Positions 16,719 to 28,394 of a stretch of DNA of 64,000 bases are shown here, piece after piece. The stretch is taken from NCBI GenBank assembly GCA_943329845.2, contig CALQFM020000004.1:1-64000 (forward strand), in the 5' to 3' direction. Each line of letters opens with the position of its first letter. Positions within the stretch are counted from its first letter, which is position 1. Below the pieces are notes generated by a model. That model saw only the letters and a list, made by a program, of their open reading frames with translations. It was not told the origin of the DNA and made no database searches. Both the position numbers and the translations under genes were made by a program. The stretch comes from Candidatus Kuenenia stuttgartensis (GTDB taxonomy: Bacteria; Pseudomonadota; Alphaproteobacteria; SMXS01).

Positions 16719-17775
16719 ACCGCGAGCAACGCCTGAAAGCGCTGGAACAGGCCGCGCGCGAGCGCATCCTGGTCATCGATGGCGCGTTCGGCACGATGAT
16801 CCAGGGCTATCACCTGGACGAGGCGGCCTATCGCGGCGAGCGGTTCAAGGACTGGCACAAGGACGTGAAGGGCAACAACGACCTGATCAACATCACCCAG
16901 CCGCACATCGTCGAGGCGATCCACAACGCCTATCTGGAAGCGGGCGCCGACATTATCGAGACCAACACGTTCAGCTCGACCACCATCGCCCAGGCCGACT
17001 ACGGCATGGAAGCCATCGCCGCCGAACTGAACCTGGAAGGGGCCCGCGCCGCCCGCCGTGCCGCCGACGCATGGACGGCGAAGACGCCGGAAAAGCCGCG
17101 TTTCGTCGCCGGGGCTATCGGTCCGACGAACAGGACCGCGAGCCTGTCGCCCGATGTCAACCGGCCCGGCTTCCGCAATGTCGACTTCGACGAGCTGCGC
17201 CTGGCCTACAAGGAAGAGGTGAAGGCGCTGATCGATGGGGGCGTCGACATGATCCTGGTCGAGACCATCTTCGACACGCTGAACGCCAAGGCTGCGCTGT
17301 TCGCCGTGGACGAGGTGTTCGAGGAAATGGGTGTCAGGCTGCCGGTGATGATCTCGGGCACCATCACCGACGCCTCGGGCCGGACGCTGTCGGGCCAGAC
17401 CACCGAAGCGTTCTGGTATTCGCTGCGCCACGCCAAGCCGTTCAGCATCGGCCTCAACTGCGCGCTCGGCCCGGCGCAGATGCGGCAGTACATCGCCGAC
17501 CTGTCGCGGGTCGCCGACACGCGGGTCAGCGCCTATCCCAATGCCGGCCTACCCAACGAAATGGGCGAGTACGACGAGACGCCCGAGATGATGCGCGACC
17601 ATCTGCGCGAATGGGCGCAGTCGGGCCTGTTGAACATCGTCGGTGGCTGCTGCGGGACCACGCCGCCGCATATCCGCGCCATCGCGCAGGCGGTGGCGGA
17701 CGTCAAGCCGCGGCCGATCCCGGAGCTGGATCACCGGCTGCGCCTGTCGGGCCTCGAGCCGTTCAGCGCCGCCGT

Positions 17776-17779
<4 letters not shown>
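16715..17779 (+). CDS. metH: Methionine synthase, homocysteine-binding part (split MetH, 5' gene)
   Basis: 354 residues. A homocysteine S-methyltransferase barrel with DGAFGTMIQ near the N-terminus, [12 protein letters not shown], and the zinc ligands in LNCALGP and [10 protein letters not shown] near the C-terminus. It stops before the pterin-binding domain, which is encoded by the next gene: in E. coli MetH these are one chain. The stop is a clean TGA in ATGA overlap with the next gene, and the second gene has its own start, so this is a genuine split and not a frameshift. Split MetH of this kind is known in many alphaproteobacteria. Confidence 0.94.
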
Positions 17780-20412
<2,633 letters not shown>

Positions 20413-20415
20413 TGG

Positions 20416-20865
20416 TCAGGAGGTTCCTATGAGCTGCGCGAGTAGCGGATGAGGCTTGAGCGCAAACGGATTGACTGTGGTAATGCCCGCCGCCGAGAAA
20501 CCATCCTGCATGTCCTCGGACAGCAGGATTCGGCATCCGGCAGACGCGGCCACCGAGAGAATAACGGCATCCCAAATATTCAGGCCATGAACCGCTGTAA
20601 GATCGGCTGCCTGCTTCAGGGTGCCTCCGGTAGTATCAATCACCGGATAGGTGTCCATCCACTTGAAGATTCTTGCCTGCGCTTCCCGCCGGTTGAGGCC
20701 AGCCTTTCGGACGAGGACGTTGAACAGTTCACCCAGCGTCTGGATTGGCAGCACCACTAAGTCCGCAGGCAACTGTTCGATAAGCAGTTGCGCGGCTGTT
20801 GCGCGGGGAAGGCCATTTACGCCCTCCGCATAAACCAGGATGTTGGTGTCGAAAGAGGCCTTCAC
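20416..20865 (-). CDS. PIN-domain RNase toxin (VapC-like)
   Basis: 149 residues. The PIN acidic residues are visible: D6 in FDTNILVY, Glu in TLGELFNVL, Asp in NIWDAVILSVA and the acidic LLSEDMQDG. Such proteins are Mg-dependent RNases that cleave tRNA or rRNA when freed from their antitoxin. The ATG overlaps the stop of the Phd-type antitoxin by 4 bp, the standard antitoxin-first order. Nothing here suggests inactivation. Confidence 0.88.
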   Translation of the reverse strand: MKASFDTNILVYAEGVNGLPRATAAQLLIEQLPADLVVLPIQTLGELFNVLVRKAGLNRREAQARIFKWMDTYPVIDTTGGTLKQAADLTAVHGLNIWDAVILSVAASAGCRILLSEDMQDGFSAAGITTVNPFALKPHPLLAQLIGTS

Positions 20866-21116
20866 TCACCACGCTCGTAGAGCTCGTCGCGGGTCCAGGA
20901 ACCGATATCAATGACCGGTTGCGAACGAAGTTTGTCGAGCAAGGCTGCTTTTGCTGCCTCGCGGCGGAGATGATCCTCGTCGGCGGGAACGATTTTCGCC
21001 ACGGGCTTGCCATGCGACGTGACGACATAACTGTCACCCTCGCGGACGTCACGAAGGACCTGCGAGAAGTTGCGGTTTGCATCGGCGGCCGAGATCGTTT
21101 TTTCCATGGTTCGCAT
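20862..21116 (-). CDS. Phd/YefM-type antitoxin
   Basis: 84 residues. MEKTISAADANRNFSQVLRD and the VVTSHGKPVAKIVP strand are the Phd/YefM N-terminal DNA-binding fold; the C-terminus (LLDKLRSQPVIDIGSWTRDE) is a loose toxin-wrapping tail. ATG 21116 and the internal ATG 21107 are both possible; neither has a strong ribosome binding site, and the second gives the more typical N-terminus. It probably represses its own operon with the toxin through the inverted repeat at 21119-21139. Confidence 0.87.
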   Translation of the reverse strand: MRTMEKTISAADANRNFSQVLRDVREGDSYVVTSHGKPVAKIVPADEDHLRREAAKAALLDKLRSQPVIDIGSWTRDELYERGE

Positions 21117-21118
21117 GT

Positions 21119-21139
21119 ATGTAGTGAAATTGCCTACAT
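21119..21139. promoter_or_regulatory. Inverted repeat at the toxin-antitoxin promoter
   Basis: ATGTAG (21119-21124) and CTACAT (21134-21139) are perfect 6-bp arms around a 9-bp spacer, lying immediately before the antitoxin start. Phd/YefM proteins bind palindromes at this position to shut off their operon. Binding is inferred from place and symmetry. Confidence 0.55.
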
Positions 21140-21463
21140 TTAAGATAGGTCATTGGATATCGGTTGTGAAGTGTCGTTGGATCCATGTGGTATTCGGACA
21201 TGACCGTCATTGCGTCTTGGTCAACCGCACGCTTGCCATCGTCGGTCAGATGCGTGCGGCTCACTGAATAAGTAAACCACTATTCGCGGCCTCTTTACGC
21301 CCACGCACAGCAGTTAAGAACCGCTGTCAGATATTGCTTGTTTTTGCAAGGATTGCCGGTTACCAAATTATGGCGGCAGGAATTTGTCCGAGTAGCAGGC
21401 TACATGCACCCGTGACTGTCTGGATGCCGATCGGAGCTGATGAGAGTTTGCTGAGGACTGTCG
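21140..21463. other. Intergenic region between toxin-antitoxin and cold-shock genes
   Basis: About 324 bp, visibly less GC-rich than its surroundings. It must hold the promoter of the antitoxin operon on one strand and the promoter and leader of the cold-shock gene on the other. I see no supported gene: a 71-codon minus-strand frame overlaps it and the antitoxin in another frame but has no ribosome binding site or family resemblance. Short hairpins such as CAGC...GCTG near 21308-21326 are too weak to call. Confidence 0.5.
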
Positions 21464-21670
21464 ATGGCTACTGGTATCGTGAAGTGGTTCAACAAGACCA
21501 AGGGTTACGGCTTTATCGCGCCGGATTCGGGCGGCAAGGACGTGTTCGTTCATATCACGGCGGTTGAGAAGTCGGGGCTCGGGGACCTGCAGGAAGGCCA
21601 GAAGGTTGGCTTCGAGCTTGTTCCGGGCCGCGATGGCCGCACCGCCGCCGATCAACTGCACGCGGTCTAG
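21464..21670 (+). CDS. Cold-shock domain protein (CspA family)
   Basis: 68 residues, one cold-shock domain: [20 protein letters not shown] holds RNP1 (K-G-Y-G-F-I) and DVFVHITAV holds RNP2. Binds single-stranded RNA/DNA and melts secondary structure. GAGG at 21453 precedes ATG 21464. A leader of up to 300 bases lies upstream, as is usual for temperature-regulated csp genes. Its TAG stop overlaps the stop of the convergent hydantoinase gene within CTAG. Confidence 0.95.
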   Translation: MATGIVKWFNKTKGYGFIAPDSGGKDVFVHITAVEKSGLGDLQEGQKVGFELVPGRDGRTAADQLHAV

Positions 21671-24600
21671 GCGGTAGGTCCGAAGCCGCCGCCACCGGGC
21701 GTCTCGACGACAAGCATGTCGCCGGGTCCGACCTCCGATTCTGCGCAGGCCGGGAGCGTGTCGCACGCGCCCGAGGCGCGCTCCACACGGTTGACGCCGG
21801 GTCTGCCCGCGTCGCCACCTTCCAGTCCGAACGGCGCATGCGACCTGTTGTTCGACAGGATGCCTGCGGTCATCGTCTCGTGGAAGCGCAGCCGGCGGAT
21901 AACGCCGTCACCGCCGCGCCATTGTCCCTGGCCGCCCGATCCGTCGCGGACGGCGAAGGACTCCACCGTCACCGGGAAGCGGAACTCCAACACCTCCGGG
22001 TCGGTCAGGCGGGAATTGGTCATGTGGGTCTGCACCGCGCTGGCGCCATCGAAGCCAGGTCCCGCGCCCATGCCGCCCGCCAGGGTTTCGTAATACTGGT
22101 AACGCTCGTTGCCGAAGGTCAGGTTGTTCATGGTGCCCTGCGCCGCCGCCGCCGCGCCCAGCGCGCCGAACAGCGCGTTGACCACGCATTGCGAGGTTTC
22201 CACGTTGCCCGCCACCACTGCCGCCGGATGGCGCGGATTGAGCAGCGAGCCATCCGGCACGATCAGCGTCAGCGGCTTCAGGCACCCCTCGTTGAGCGGA
22301 ATGTCGTCGGCCACCAGGCAGCGGAAGGCATAGAGCGTCGCCGCGCGGGTGATGGCGAGCGGCGCGTTGAAGTTGTTCGGTTGCTGCGGGCTGGTGCCGG
22401 TGAAGTCGACGATGGCGGATCGCGCCGCCCGATCGACGGTGATCGCCACCGCGATCGTCGCGCCGCAATCCATCTCCACCGTGAACGCGCCGTCCGACAG
22501 CTTGTCGATGGCCCGGCGGATCGATTCCTCGGCATTGTCCTGGACATGACCCATATAGGCCCGCACCACGTCCAGGCCGAACTGCTCCACCATGGCCAGC
22601 AGCTCCCGCGCGCCCTTCTCGTTGGCGGCGATCTGGGCCTTGAGGTCGGCCATGTTCTGGTCTGGATTGCGCGCCGGAAACGATCCCTGCGCCAGCAGGG
22701 CGCGGATCTCCGCTTCCAGGAGCCGGCCACGCGACACCAGGCGCACGTTGTCGAGGAGGACGCCCTCCTGGTCGATGCTGGTCGAGTCTGGCGGCACGGA
22801 GCCGGGCGTGATGCCGCCCACATCCGCGTGATGGCCCCGTGTCGCGACGAAGAACAGCGGCTTGTCGGCGACGAAGACGGGGGTGATCACGGTGATGTCG
22901 GGCAGGTGGGTGCCGCCATTGTAGGGTGCGTTGGTCACGAAGACGTCGCCGGGCCGCATCGCCGGATTGCCGCAGATGATCGTGCGGACGCTGTCGCCCA
23001 TGGAGCCCAGATGCACCGGAATGTGCGGCGCATTGGCGATCAGGCCGCCGCCGCCGTCGAACAGGGCGCAGGAGAAGTCGAGGCGCTCCTTCATGTTCAC
23101 CGAATGAGAGGTGTTCTCGATCACCACGCCCATCTGCTCGGCGATCGACATGAACAGATTGTTGAAGATTTCCAGCTGTACCGGGTCGGCGCGGGGTCCC
23201 GCGGCCGCTCGCCGGCCAGAGGCCTCGACCCTTTCCAGGATCAGGTCGCCGCGCTCGTTGGCCTGCGCGCGCCAGCCGGGCTCGACCACGTTGGTGCCGT
23301 GGGGCTCCGCGATGATGGCGGGACCGTGCACGACGTTGCGGGGCCGCAGCGACGCCCTGTCGACCAGCAGCGCGGTTTGCCAGCTGCCGTCGAAGAACAC
23401 CTCGATCTCCTCGTCGTCTGCAGGCTGTCCTGGCGCGAACACCGACGGCTGTGCCATCTCGGGCTGCGGCATGTGGCCGACCGCTTCCAGCGTCACCGCC
23501 TCGACGATCAGCGCCTTGCCGCCGTCGGTGAAGCCGAACCGGCGGCGGTGTGCGTCCTTGAACGCGGTCTGGACCTCCGCCAGGGCGCCGTAGGGCACTT
23601 CCAGCGCCGTGTCGGTGCCGGCATAGCGCAGATGCACCCGGCGCAGGATCTCGGTGCGCGCCGCCAGCGGCTCGACCAGTGGCAGCGCGAGAGCCGCCAG
23701 CCGACGGAACACCGGCTCCAGCCCCGCCAGCGTCTCGGCCGACAGCGGCCGCTCCACGGTCTCCTGGCGCAGTTCGCGGGCCTCGGCCAGGCCCATGCCC
23801 AGCGCCGACAGCACGCCGGCCAGCGGATGGATCATCACCCTTGTCATGCCGAGCGCGTCGGCGACCAGACAGGCATGCTGGCCGCCCGCGCCGCCGAAGC
23901 AGACCAGTGTGTAGCGGGACACGTCGTGGCCCCGCTCCAGCGAGATGCGCTTGATCGCCCGAGCCATGGTCTCGACGGCGACGCGCACGAAACCCTCGGC
24001 CACCTGCTCCGGTGACCGGTCGCCCACCCGCGCGGCGAGAGCGCGGAACTCGCGGCGGACGACCGCCGTGTCGAGTGGCTGGTCGCCGTCCAGGCCGAAC
24101 ACCTTGGGGAACCGGTCGGGACGGATCTTGCCCAGCAACACGTTGCAGTCGGTCACGGTCAGCGGGCCGCCCCGGCCGTAGCTTGCAGGTCCCGGATTGG
24201 CGCCCGCCGACGCCGGCCCTGTCCGAAACCGCTCGCCGTCGAAATCGAGGATCGAGCCGCCGCCCGCCGCGACCGTATGGATGTGCATCATCGGTGCGCG
24301 GATGCGAGTGCCGGCGACGATGCTGTCGGTCACCCGCTCGTACTCTCCGTCGAAATGGCAGACGTCTGTCGAGGTGCCGCCCATGTCGAAGCCGATGATC
24401 CGGCGAAACCCGGCCAACGCCGCGGTGCGCGCAGCGCCGACGACGCCGCCCGCCGGGCCGGACAGGATGGCGTCCTTGCCCTGGAACCGGCCGGCCTCGG
24501 TCAGGCCGCCGTTCGACTGCATGAACAGCAGATTCTTCTCGCCCAGCTCGCCGGCGACCTTGTTCACGTAGCGGCGCAGAACGGGCGACAGATAGGCGTC

Positions 24601-25233
24601 GGCCACCGTGGTGTCGCCGCGGCCGACGATCTTCATCAACGGGCTGGTCAGGTGGCTGGCGGACACCTGGGAAAACCCCAGCTCATGGCACAGGCTCGCC
24701 ACCGCCTTTTCATGGGCCGGGAACCGCCATGCATGCATCAGACAGATCGCGGCGCTGGCGATGCCCTCGGCGCGTGCGGCGAGCAGCGCCGCGCGGGCGC
24801 CGTCGAGGTCGAGAGGCGTCATCACCGCGCCGTCCGCGCCGACGCGTTCCTCGATCTCGATCACCCGCTCGTAGAGCGGCTCGGGCAACCTGACGTCGAG
24901 GTCGAACAGGCGCGGCCGGTTCTGGTAGCCGATGCGCAGCGCGTCGCGGAACCCGCGCGTGGTGACGAACACCGTCCGCGCCCCGCGCCGCTCCAGCAGC
25001 GCGTTGGTGGCGACCGTTGTGCCCATCTTGATGGCGGCGACAGCGCCGGTGGGAATGGGTTCCTCCGCCGTCAGTCCGAGCAGGTGGCGGATGCCATGGA
25101 CGGCGGCGTCCTCGTAGCGCTCGGGCGCCTCGGACAGCAGCTTGTGCGTGACAAGCACGCCATCGGGCCGCCGCGCGACGATGTCGGTGAAGGTACCGCC
25201 TCGATCGATCCAGAATTGCCAGCCCACAGACAT
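21667..25233 (-). CDS. Fused hydantoinase A/B-type protein (5-oxoprolinase family)
   Basis: 1188 residues. The N-terminal half is a hydantoinase A/oxoprolinase ATPase domain ([19 protein letters not shown] and [20 protein letters not shown]), the C-terminal half a hydantoinase B domain ([40 protein letters not shown]). This single-chain form matches eukaryote-type 5-oxoprolinase, which opens 5-oxoproline to glutamate with ATP in glutathione turnover; bacterial relatives may instead act on hydantoins or acetophenone. ATG 25233 is chosen because the family starts with the short W-x-F-W-I-D-R-G-G segment. Its stop overlaps the cspA stop. Confidence 0.9.
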   Translation of the reverse strand: MSVGWQFWIDRGGTFTDIVARRPDGVLVTHKLLSEAPERYEDAAVHGIRHLLGLTAEEPIPTGAVAAIKMGTTVATNALLERRGARTVFVTTRGFRDALRIGYQNRPRLFDLDVRLPEPLYERVIEIEERVGADGAVMTPLDLDGARAALLAARAEGIASAAICLMHAWRFPAHEKAVASLCHELGFSQVSASHLTSPLMKIVGRGDTTVADAYLSPVLRRYVNKVAGELGEKNLLFMQSNGGLTEAGRFQGKDAILSGPAGGVVGAARTAALAGFRRIIGFDMGGTSTDVCHFDGEYERVTDSIVAGTRIRAPMMHIHTVAAGGGSILDFDGERFRTGPASAGANPGPASYGRGGPLTVTDCNVLLGKIRPDRFPKVFGLDGDQPLDTAVVRREFRALAARVGDRSPEQVAEGFVRVAVETMARAIKRISLERGHDVSRYTLVCFGGAGGQHACLVADALGMTRVMIHPLAGVLSALGMGLAEARELRQETVERPLSAETLAGLEPVFRRLAALALPLVEPLAARTEILRRVHLRYAGTDTALEVPYGALAEVQTAFKDAHRRRFGFTDGGKALIVEAVTLEAVGHMPQPEMAQPSVFAPGQPADDEEIEVFFDGSWQTALLVDRASLRPRNVVHGPAIIAEPHGTNVVEPGWRAQANERGDLILERVEASGRRAAAGPRADPVQLEIFNNLFMSIAEQMGVVIENTSHSVNMKERLDFSCALFDGGGGLIANAPHIPVHLGSMGDSVRTIICGNPAMRPGDVFVTNAPYNGGTHLPDITVITPVFVADKPLFFVATRGHHADVGGITPGSVPPDSTSIDQEGVLLDNVRLVSRGRLLEAEIRALLAQGSFPARNPDQNMADLKAQIAANEKGARELLAMVEQFGLDVVRAYMGHVQDNAEESIRRAIDKLSDGAFTVEMDCGATIAVAITVDRAARSAIVDFTGTSPQQPNNFNAPLAITRAATLYAFRCLVADDIPLNEGCLKPLTLIVPDGSLLNPRHPAAVVAGNVETSQCVVNALFGALGAAAAAQGTMNNLTFGNERYQYYETLAGGMGAGPGFDGASAVQTHMTNSRLTDPEVLEFRFPVTVESFAVRDGSGGQGQWRGGDGVIRRLRFHETMTAGILSNNRSHAPFGLEGGDAGRPGVNRVERASGACDTLPACAESEVGPGDMLVVETPGGGGFGPTA

Positions 25234-25328
25234 GCTACGGTTATAGCAGTGGGCCTTGGCCAGCGCGAGTTGGGCGCGTAACGCTTTACCGCACGAGCCG
25301 CCCGCACTCATGCTCCGGGTCTAGAACG

Positions 25329-25360
25329 CAAAAACGGGCGGGGACCGGCCCCGCCCGTTC
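25329..25360 (-). terminator. Intrinsic terminator after the DUF1236 gene
   Basis: On the minus strand AACGGGCGGGG, a 5-base loop and CCCCGCCCGTT form a perfect 11-bp stem followed by TTTTTGC. It lies 22 bp after the DUF1236 stop, separating it from the hydantoinase gene. Confidence 0.88.
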
Positions 25361-25381
25361 GAACTTTCTGCAGGTCCGGAA

Positions 25382-25705
25382 TTACCAGACGTGCACGACC
25401 CTGCGCGACGAACGCTCCACCACGACCGGCTGGTCGTTGATGATGGTGTAGCTGTAGCGGTCCGGATCCTGGACCTTCACGGTGTTCGGCAGCGAATAGA
25501 CCTTCACGTTCTGCGGCAGCACGACGCCGACCTCTGCGTTGAAGTCCGGCACGGCGACCGGCTCATACTTCTGGGTGGTCGAGTATTCCTTGATCACGGT
25601 GCCGTCGGCAGCCGTCCAGGTGGTGGTCGTGGTCGTTTCCGCGAACGCCGAAGCGCTGACCAGCAGGGCCGACGCGGTCGCCATCGAAAGCAGAACTTTT
25701 CTCAT
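25382..25705 (-). CDS. Secreted DUF1236 domain protein
   Basis: 107 residues. A signal peptide MRKVLLSMATASALLVSASA ends at F-A, then a Thr-rich stretch (ETTTTTTW) and a DUF1236 domain of the form VGVVLPQNVKVYSLPNTVKV...YSYTIINDQPVVVERSSRRVV. This domain is common in alphaproteobacterial periplasmic proteins and has no known role. CAGGAG before ATG 25705 fixes the start; the 50-codon extension is unsupported. Single gene closed by its own terminator. Confidence 0.85.
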   Translation of the reverse strand: MRKVLLSMATASALLVSASAFAETTTTTTWTAADGTVIKEYSTTQKYEPVAVPDFNAEVGVVLPQNVKVYSLPNTVKVQDPDRYSYTIINDQPVVVERSSRRVVHVW

Positions 25706-25897
25706 TGAAGTCTCCTGTGTTTGCCGAGCCTGTGTGAGATTTCTCCCGTGTCGGCGGAGCGGCAGCACCGATCGGAAGCTGGTTTGACAACGCCATTTGG
25801 GTGCGGGAGTTCCGCCGGATTGTTGCCGCCGCTTGACAGAACGCCTGCCGCGCACACAGCCTGAGCGCTGGGGAGAGCGATTTCAGGAGTGCAGGGC

Positions 25898-26419
25898 TTG
25901 CCTATTTCCGCGGTTTTCCATCATGTCGGAATCACCGTCAGCAACCTCGAACGGTCGGTGAAGTGGTATCGGGAGGTGTTCGGGCTGGAGCCCGCCTTCG
26001 CGCTGGAAGTCGGCGGCGAGGGCGCCGGACGGACCCTGAGATTGCCGCCGCACATCCACCGCACCGTGGTGATGCCGGTGGGTAATTTCGCCATCGAGCT
26101 GCTGGAGTTCGAGCCGACGCGCGGCGGGCCGAATCAGATGCGCCAGGACGACGTGGGCTATGTCTATATCTGCTTCGCCGTCGATGACATCGAGGAGGTT
26201 TATCAGCGGCTTACGGCGCTGGGCCACGACTTCCACACCGAGCCGCTCTATGCCGGCGAGGAAGGCCAGATCGCCGGCTCGAAGTTCTGCGTCATGCGCG
26301 ATCCCGACGGCAAGACCATCGAGTTCGTCCAGTGCGGCCCTGGCATGCAGATCGCGGGTCTGCACGCGGCGGCGGCGCGCAAGGACGTGGACTTGAAGAA
26401 CCCGCAGGTTTTCAGCTAG
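25898..26419 (+). CDS. VOC family protein (methylmalonyl-CoA epimerase-like fold)
   Basis: 173 residues if started at TTG 25898, preceded by CAGGAG at the right distance; the in-frame GTG at 25889 overlaps that ribosome binding site and is less likely. Candidate metal ligands: the His of VFHHVGITV, the Glu of AIELLEFE and the Glu of KTIEFVQ; the pattern FVMRDPDGKTIEFVQ is typical of the lyase I fold. The reaction is not determinable. Its TAG stop overlaps that of the convergent LprI-like gene within 4 bp. Confidence 0.8.
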   Translation: MPISAVFHHVGITVSNLERSVKWYREVFGLEPAFALEVGGEGAGRTLRLPPHIHRTVVMPVGNFAIELLEFEPTRGGPNQMRQDDVGYVYICFAVDDIEEVYQRLTALGHDFHTEPLYAGEEGQIAGSKFCVMRDPDGKTIEFVQCGPGMQIAGLHAAAARKDVDLKNPQVFS

Positions 26420-26868
26420 CGCCGCAGTCCCATGTTGGTGTTGTGCTGCGATCGCAGGACGCGGATGCGCTCGCCGTAGACGCTTCGGATGCAGTCGGCG
26501 TCGTAGCACTTGCTGCGGTCTATCAGGAAGCGGCGCTGCGCCAGTTCCGCCGACTGGGCGGTGAGGCCCTGGTCAGGACCCAGGCTGTCCATATAGTCGT
26601 TGTAGGCGCGGAACATCTGCTGATCGAGCTTGGCCAGTTCGAACGACTTGCAGATCAGCTTCTCCGACTCCTCGAACGCGTCCCGGCATTCGAACGACGC
26701 TGGCCTTGGCTTGGGCTTCGGCTTGGCCGGCGGCGGCGGAGCCGGTTGTTCGGCGGCGGGTGCCGGCCCCGGGCCTGGCGCCGGACCGTCGACGGGGTCG
26801 GCGGGCGCAGTGGCTGAAAGCCCGGCGACAATGCAGAACGCGAGCAGCGAGCCCGGTATGTACCTCAT
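26416..26868 (-). CDS. Secreted LprI-like protein (lysozyme inhibitor LprI family)
   Basis: 150 residues with a signal peptide (MRYIPGSLLAFCIVAGLSAT) and a Pro-rich linker (A-P-G-P-G-P-A...PPPPAKPKPKP), then the Cys-containing domain FECRDAFEESEKLICKS and CYDADCIRSVYGERI. Four cysteines fit two disulphides, as in PF07007 proteins; some members inhibit lysozyme in the periplasm, and others have unknown roles. GGGGGAAG before ATG 26868 fixes the start; the rest of the long upstream frame is antisense to the efflux genes. Confidence 0.82.
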   Translation of the reverse strand: MRYIPGSLLAFCIVAGLSATAPADPVDGPAPGPGPAPAAEQPAPPPPAKPKPKPRPASFECRDAFEESEKLICKSFELAKLDQQMFRAYNDYMDSLGPDQGLTAQSAELAQRRFLIDRSKCYDADCIRSVYGERIRVLRSQHNTNMGLRR

Positions 26869-26942
26869 GTCTTCCCCCGATCCACGCGGCACAGGCCGCC
26901 GTTGGAGGCCAGAATAGCAATCGCGGAAGGGGCTGGTAAGGC

Positions 26943-28394
26943 TTATCGCGGGCTGTCGGTCCCCGGAACGGGGGGCGGCGCGTCGGTCCAGTGGCCGCCG
27001 ATGGCCTGGATCAGCGAGACGGCGGCGGTCTGGCGGTTCAGGGTCGCGGTGATGGCCGCCTGGCGCGCGTTGAACGCGATGGCCTGGGCGGTGATCACGT
27101 CGGTATAGGCGACGATGCCGGCCAGGTACTGGTTCTTGGTGATCTGCTCGGCGCGCCGGGCGGCGGCTTCGGCGGCGGCCCGTTCCGCGCTCACCTCGGC
27201 CAGGATGCGTGCGGCGGCGAGCTGGTCCTCGGTCTGCTGGAACGCGGTCAGCACGGTCTGGCGATAGGTCGCCGTGGCCTGCCGCCACGCGGCGCGCGCC
27301 TGGTCGACGCGGGCCGAGCGGGCGCCCCAGTCGATCAGAGTCTCGGCCACCTGCGCGCCCAGCGACCACACGCTGGCCGACTTGCTGAACAGGTCCGCCA
27401 GCGCGCGGGCGTTGAAACCCACGTCGCCCGACAGGGTGAAGGCGGGGAAGAACGCCGCCCGTTCGATGCCGATGCCCGAATTGGCGGCGGCCACCCGGCG
27501 CTCGGCAGCGGCGACGTCGGGGCGGCGCTCCAGCAGGTCGCCTGGCAGTACGCCGGGCACGTCCGGCACGCTGGGTTTCCACGGGGCTGTCGGCAGGGTG
27601 AACTTCGACGGTGATTCGCCGACCAGCACGGCGATGGCGTGCTCCAGCACCGCGCGCTGGCGGCGCTGGTCTGCGGCGTCGGCGCGGGCATTGCGCACCT
27701 GGGTTTCCGCCTGCACCACGTCGAGCTTGCCGACCACGCCCACATTGTAGCGGTTGGTGGTGATCTCGAGGCCGCGCGCATAGGCGGCGATGGTTTCGTC
27801 GAGCAGGGCGATCTGGGCGCCGATGGCGCGGATCTGCAGATAGTTCAGCGCCAGCTCGCCCTGGGCCGACAGGGTGGCGTTGGCCAGGTCCGCCCGGCTC
27901 GCCGCGGCGTTGGCGCCGGCCTGCGAGATGCCCGAGCGGATGCGGCCCCACACGTCCGGCTCCCAGGTGGCGCCGATCGACGCGGTGTAGCGCTTGCCGA
28001 CGCTGACGCCGCCTTCGCCGGTGCCGGGATCCTCCCGCGTGCCGAACGAGCCGGTGCGGGTGGCGCCTGCCTGCAGGTCGACGGTGGGGAACAGCCCGGC
28101 GCGCTGCTCGCGGACCACGCCGCGGGCCTGCTCGTAGGCGGCGAGCGCCGCGGCCAGGTTCTGGTTGGACACCAGCACCCGCTGCTCCAGGTCGTCGAGC
28201 ACCGGATCGCCGAACAATCGCCACCACGCGCCGCGCGCCACGTCGTCGGCGGGCCGGGCGGGACGCCAGCCGGGCTCCTCCTTGAACGCGGCGGGCACGT
28301 CGGTGGCCGGCCGCTGATAGGTTGGCGTCATGTTGCAGCCGGCCAGCAGTGCGGCAATGACGGCGGCGGCGATGGGACGGCGTGCGTGGTTCAT
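26943..28394 (-). CDS. RND efflux outer-membrane channel lipoprotein (NodT/OprM family)
   Basis: 483 residues. Signal peptide with lipobox L-L-A-G-C20, then two repeated OEP domains: first around DPVLDDLEQRVLVSNQNLAA, second around LLDETIAAYARGLEITTNRY and NVGVVGKLDVVQAETQVRNA, quoted partly. Trimers form the TolC-like duct through the outer membrane and outer leaflet. It overlaps the upstream pump gene by 4 bp (ATGA) and is the last gene of the operon, giving a complete tripartite system. Confidence 0.93.
   Translation of the reverse strand: MNHARRPIAAAVIAALLAGCNMTPTYQRPATDVPAAFKEEPGWRPARPADDVARGAWWRLFGDPVLDDLEQRVLVSNQNLAAALAAYEQARGVVREQRAGLFPTVDLQAGATRTGSFGTREDPGTGEGGVSVGKRYTASIGATWEPDVWGRIRSGISQAGANAAASRADLANATLSAQGELALNYLQIRAIGAQIALLDETIAAYARGLEITTNRYNVGVVGKLDVVQAETQVRNARADAADQRRQRAVLEHAIAVLVGESPSKFTLPTAPWKPSVPDVPGVLPGDLLERRPDVAAAERRVAAANSGIGIERAAFFPAFTLSGDVGFNARALADLFSKSASVWSLGAQVAETLIDWGARSARVDQARAAWRQATATYRQTVLTAFQQTEDQLAAARILAEVSAERAAAEAAARRAEQITKNQYLAGIVAYTDVITAQAIAFNARQAAITATLNRQTAAVSLIQAIGGHWTDAPPPVPGTDSPR

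Noticed and set aside
21049-21264. 71-codon minus-strand frame overlapping the antitoxin in another frame
   Set aside because: No ribosome binding site and no similarity; would be read through the antitoxin start.
21838-24015. Plus-strand open frame of 725 codons opposite the hydantoinase gene
   Set aside because: H/R/A-rich shadow; the other strand has continuous hydantoinase A/B motifs.
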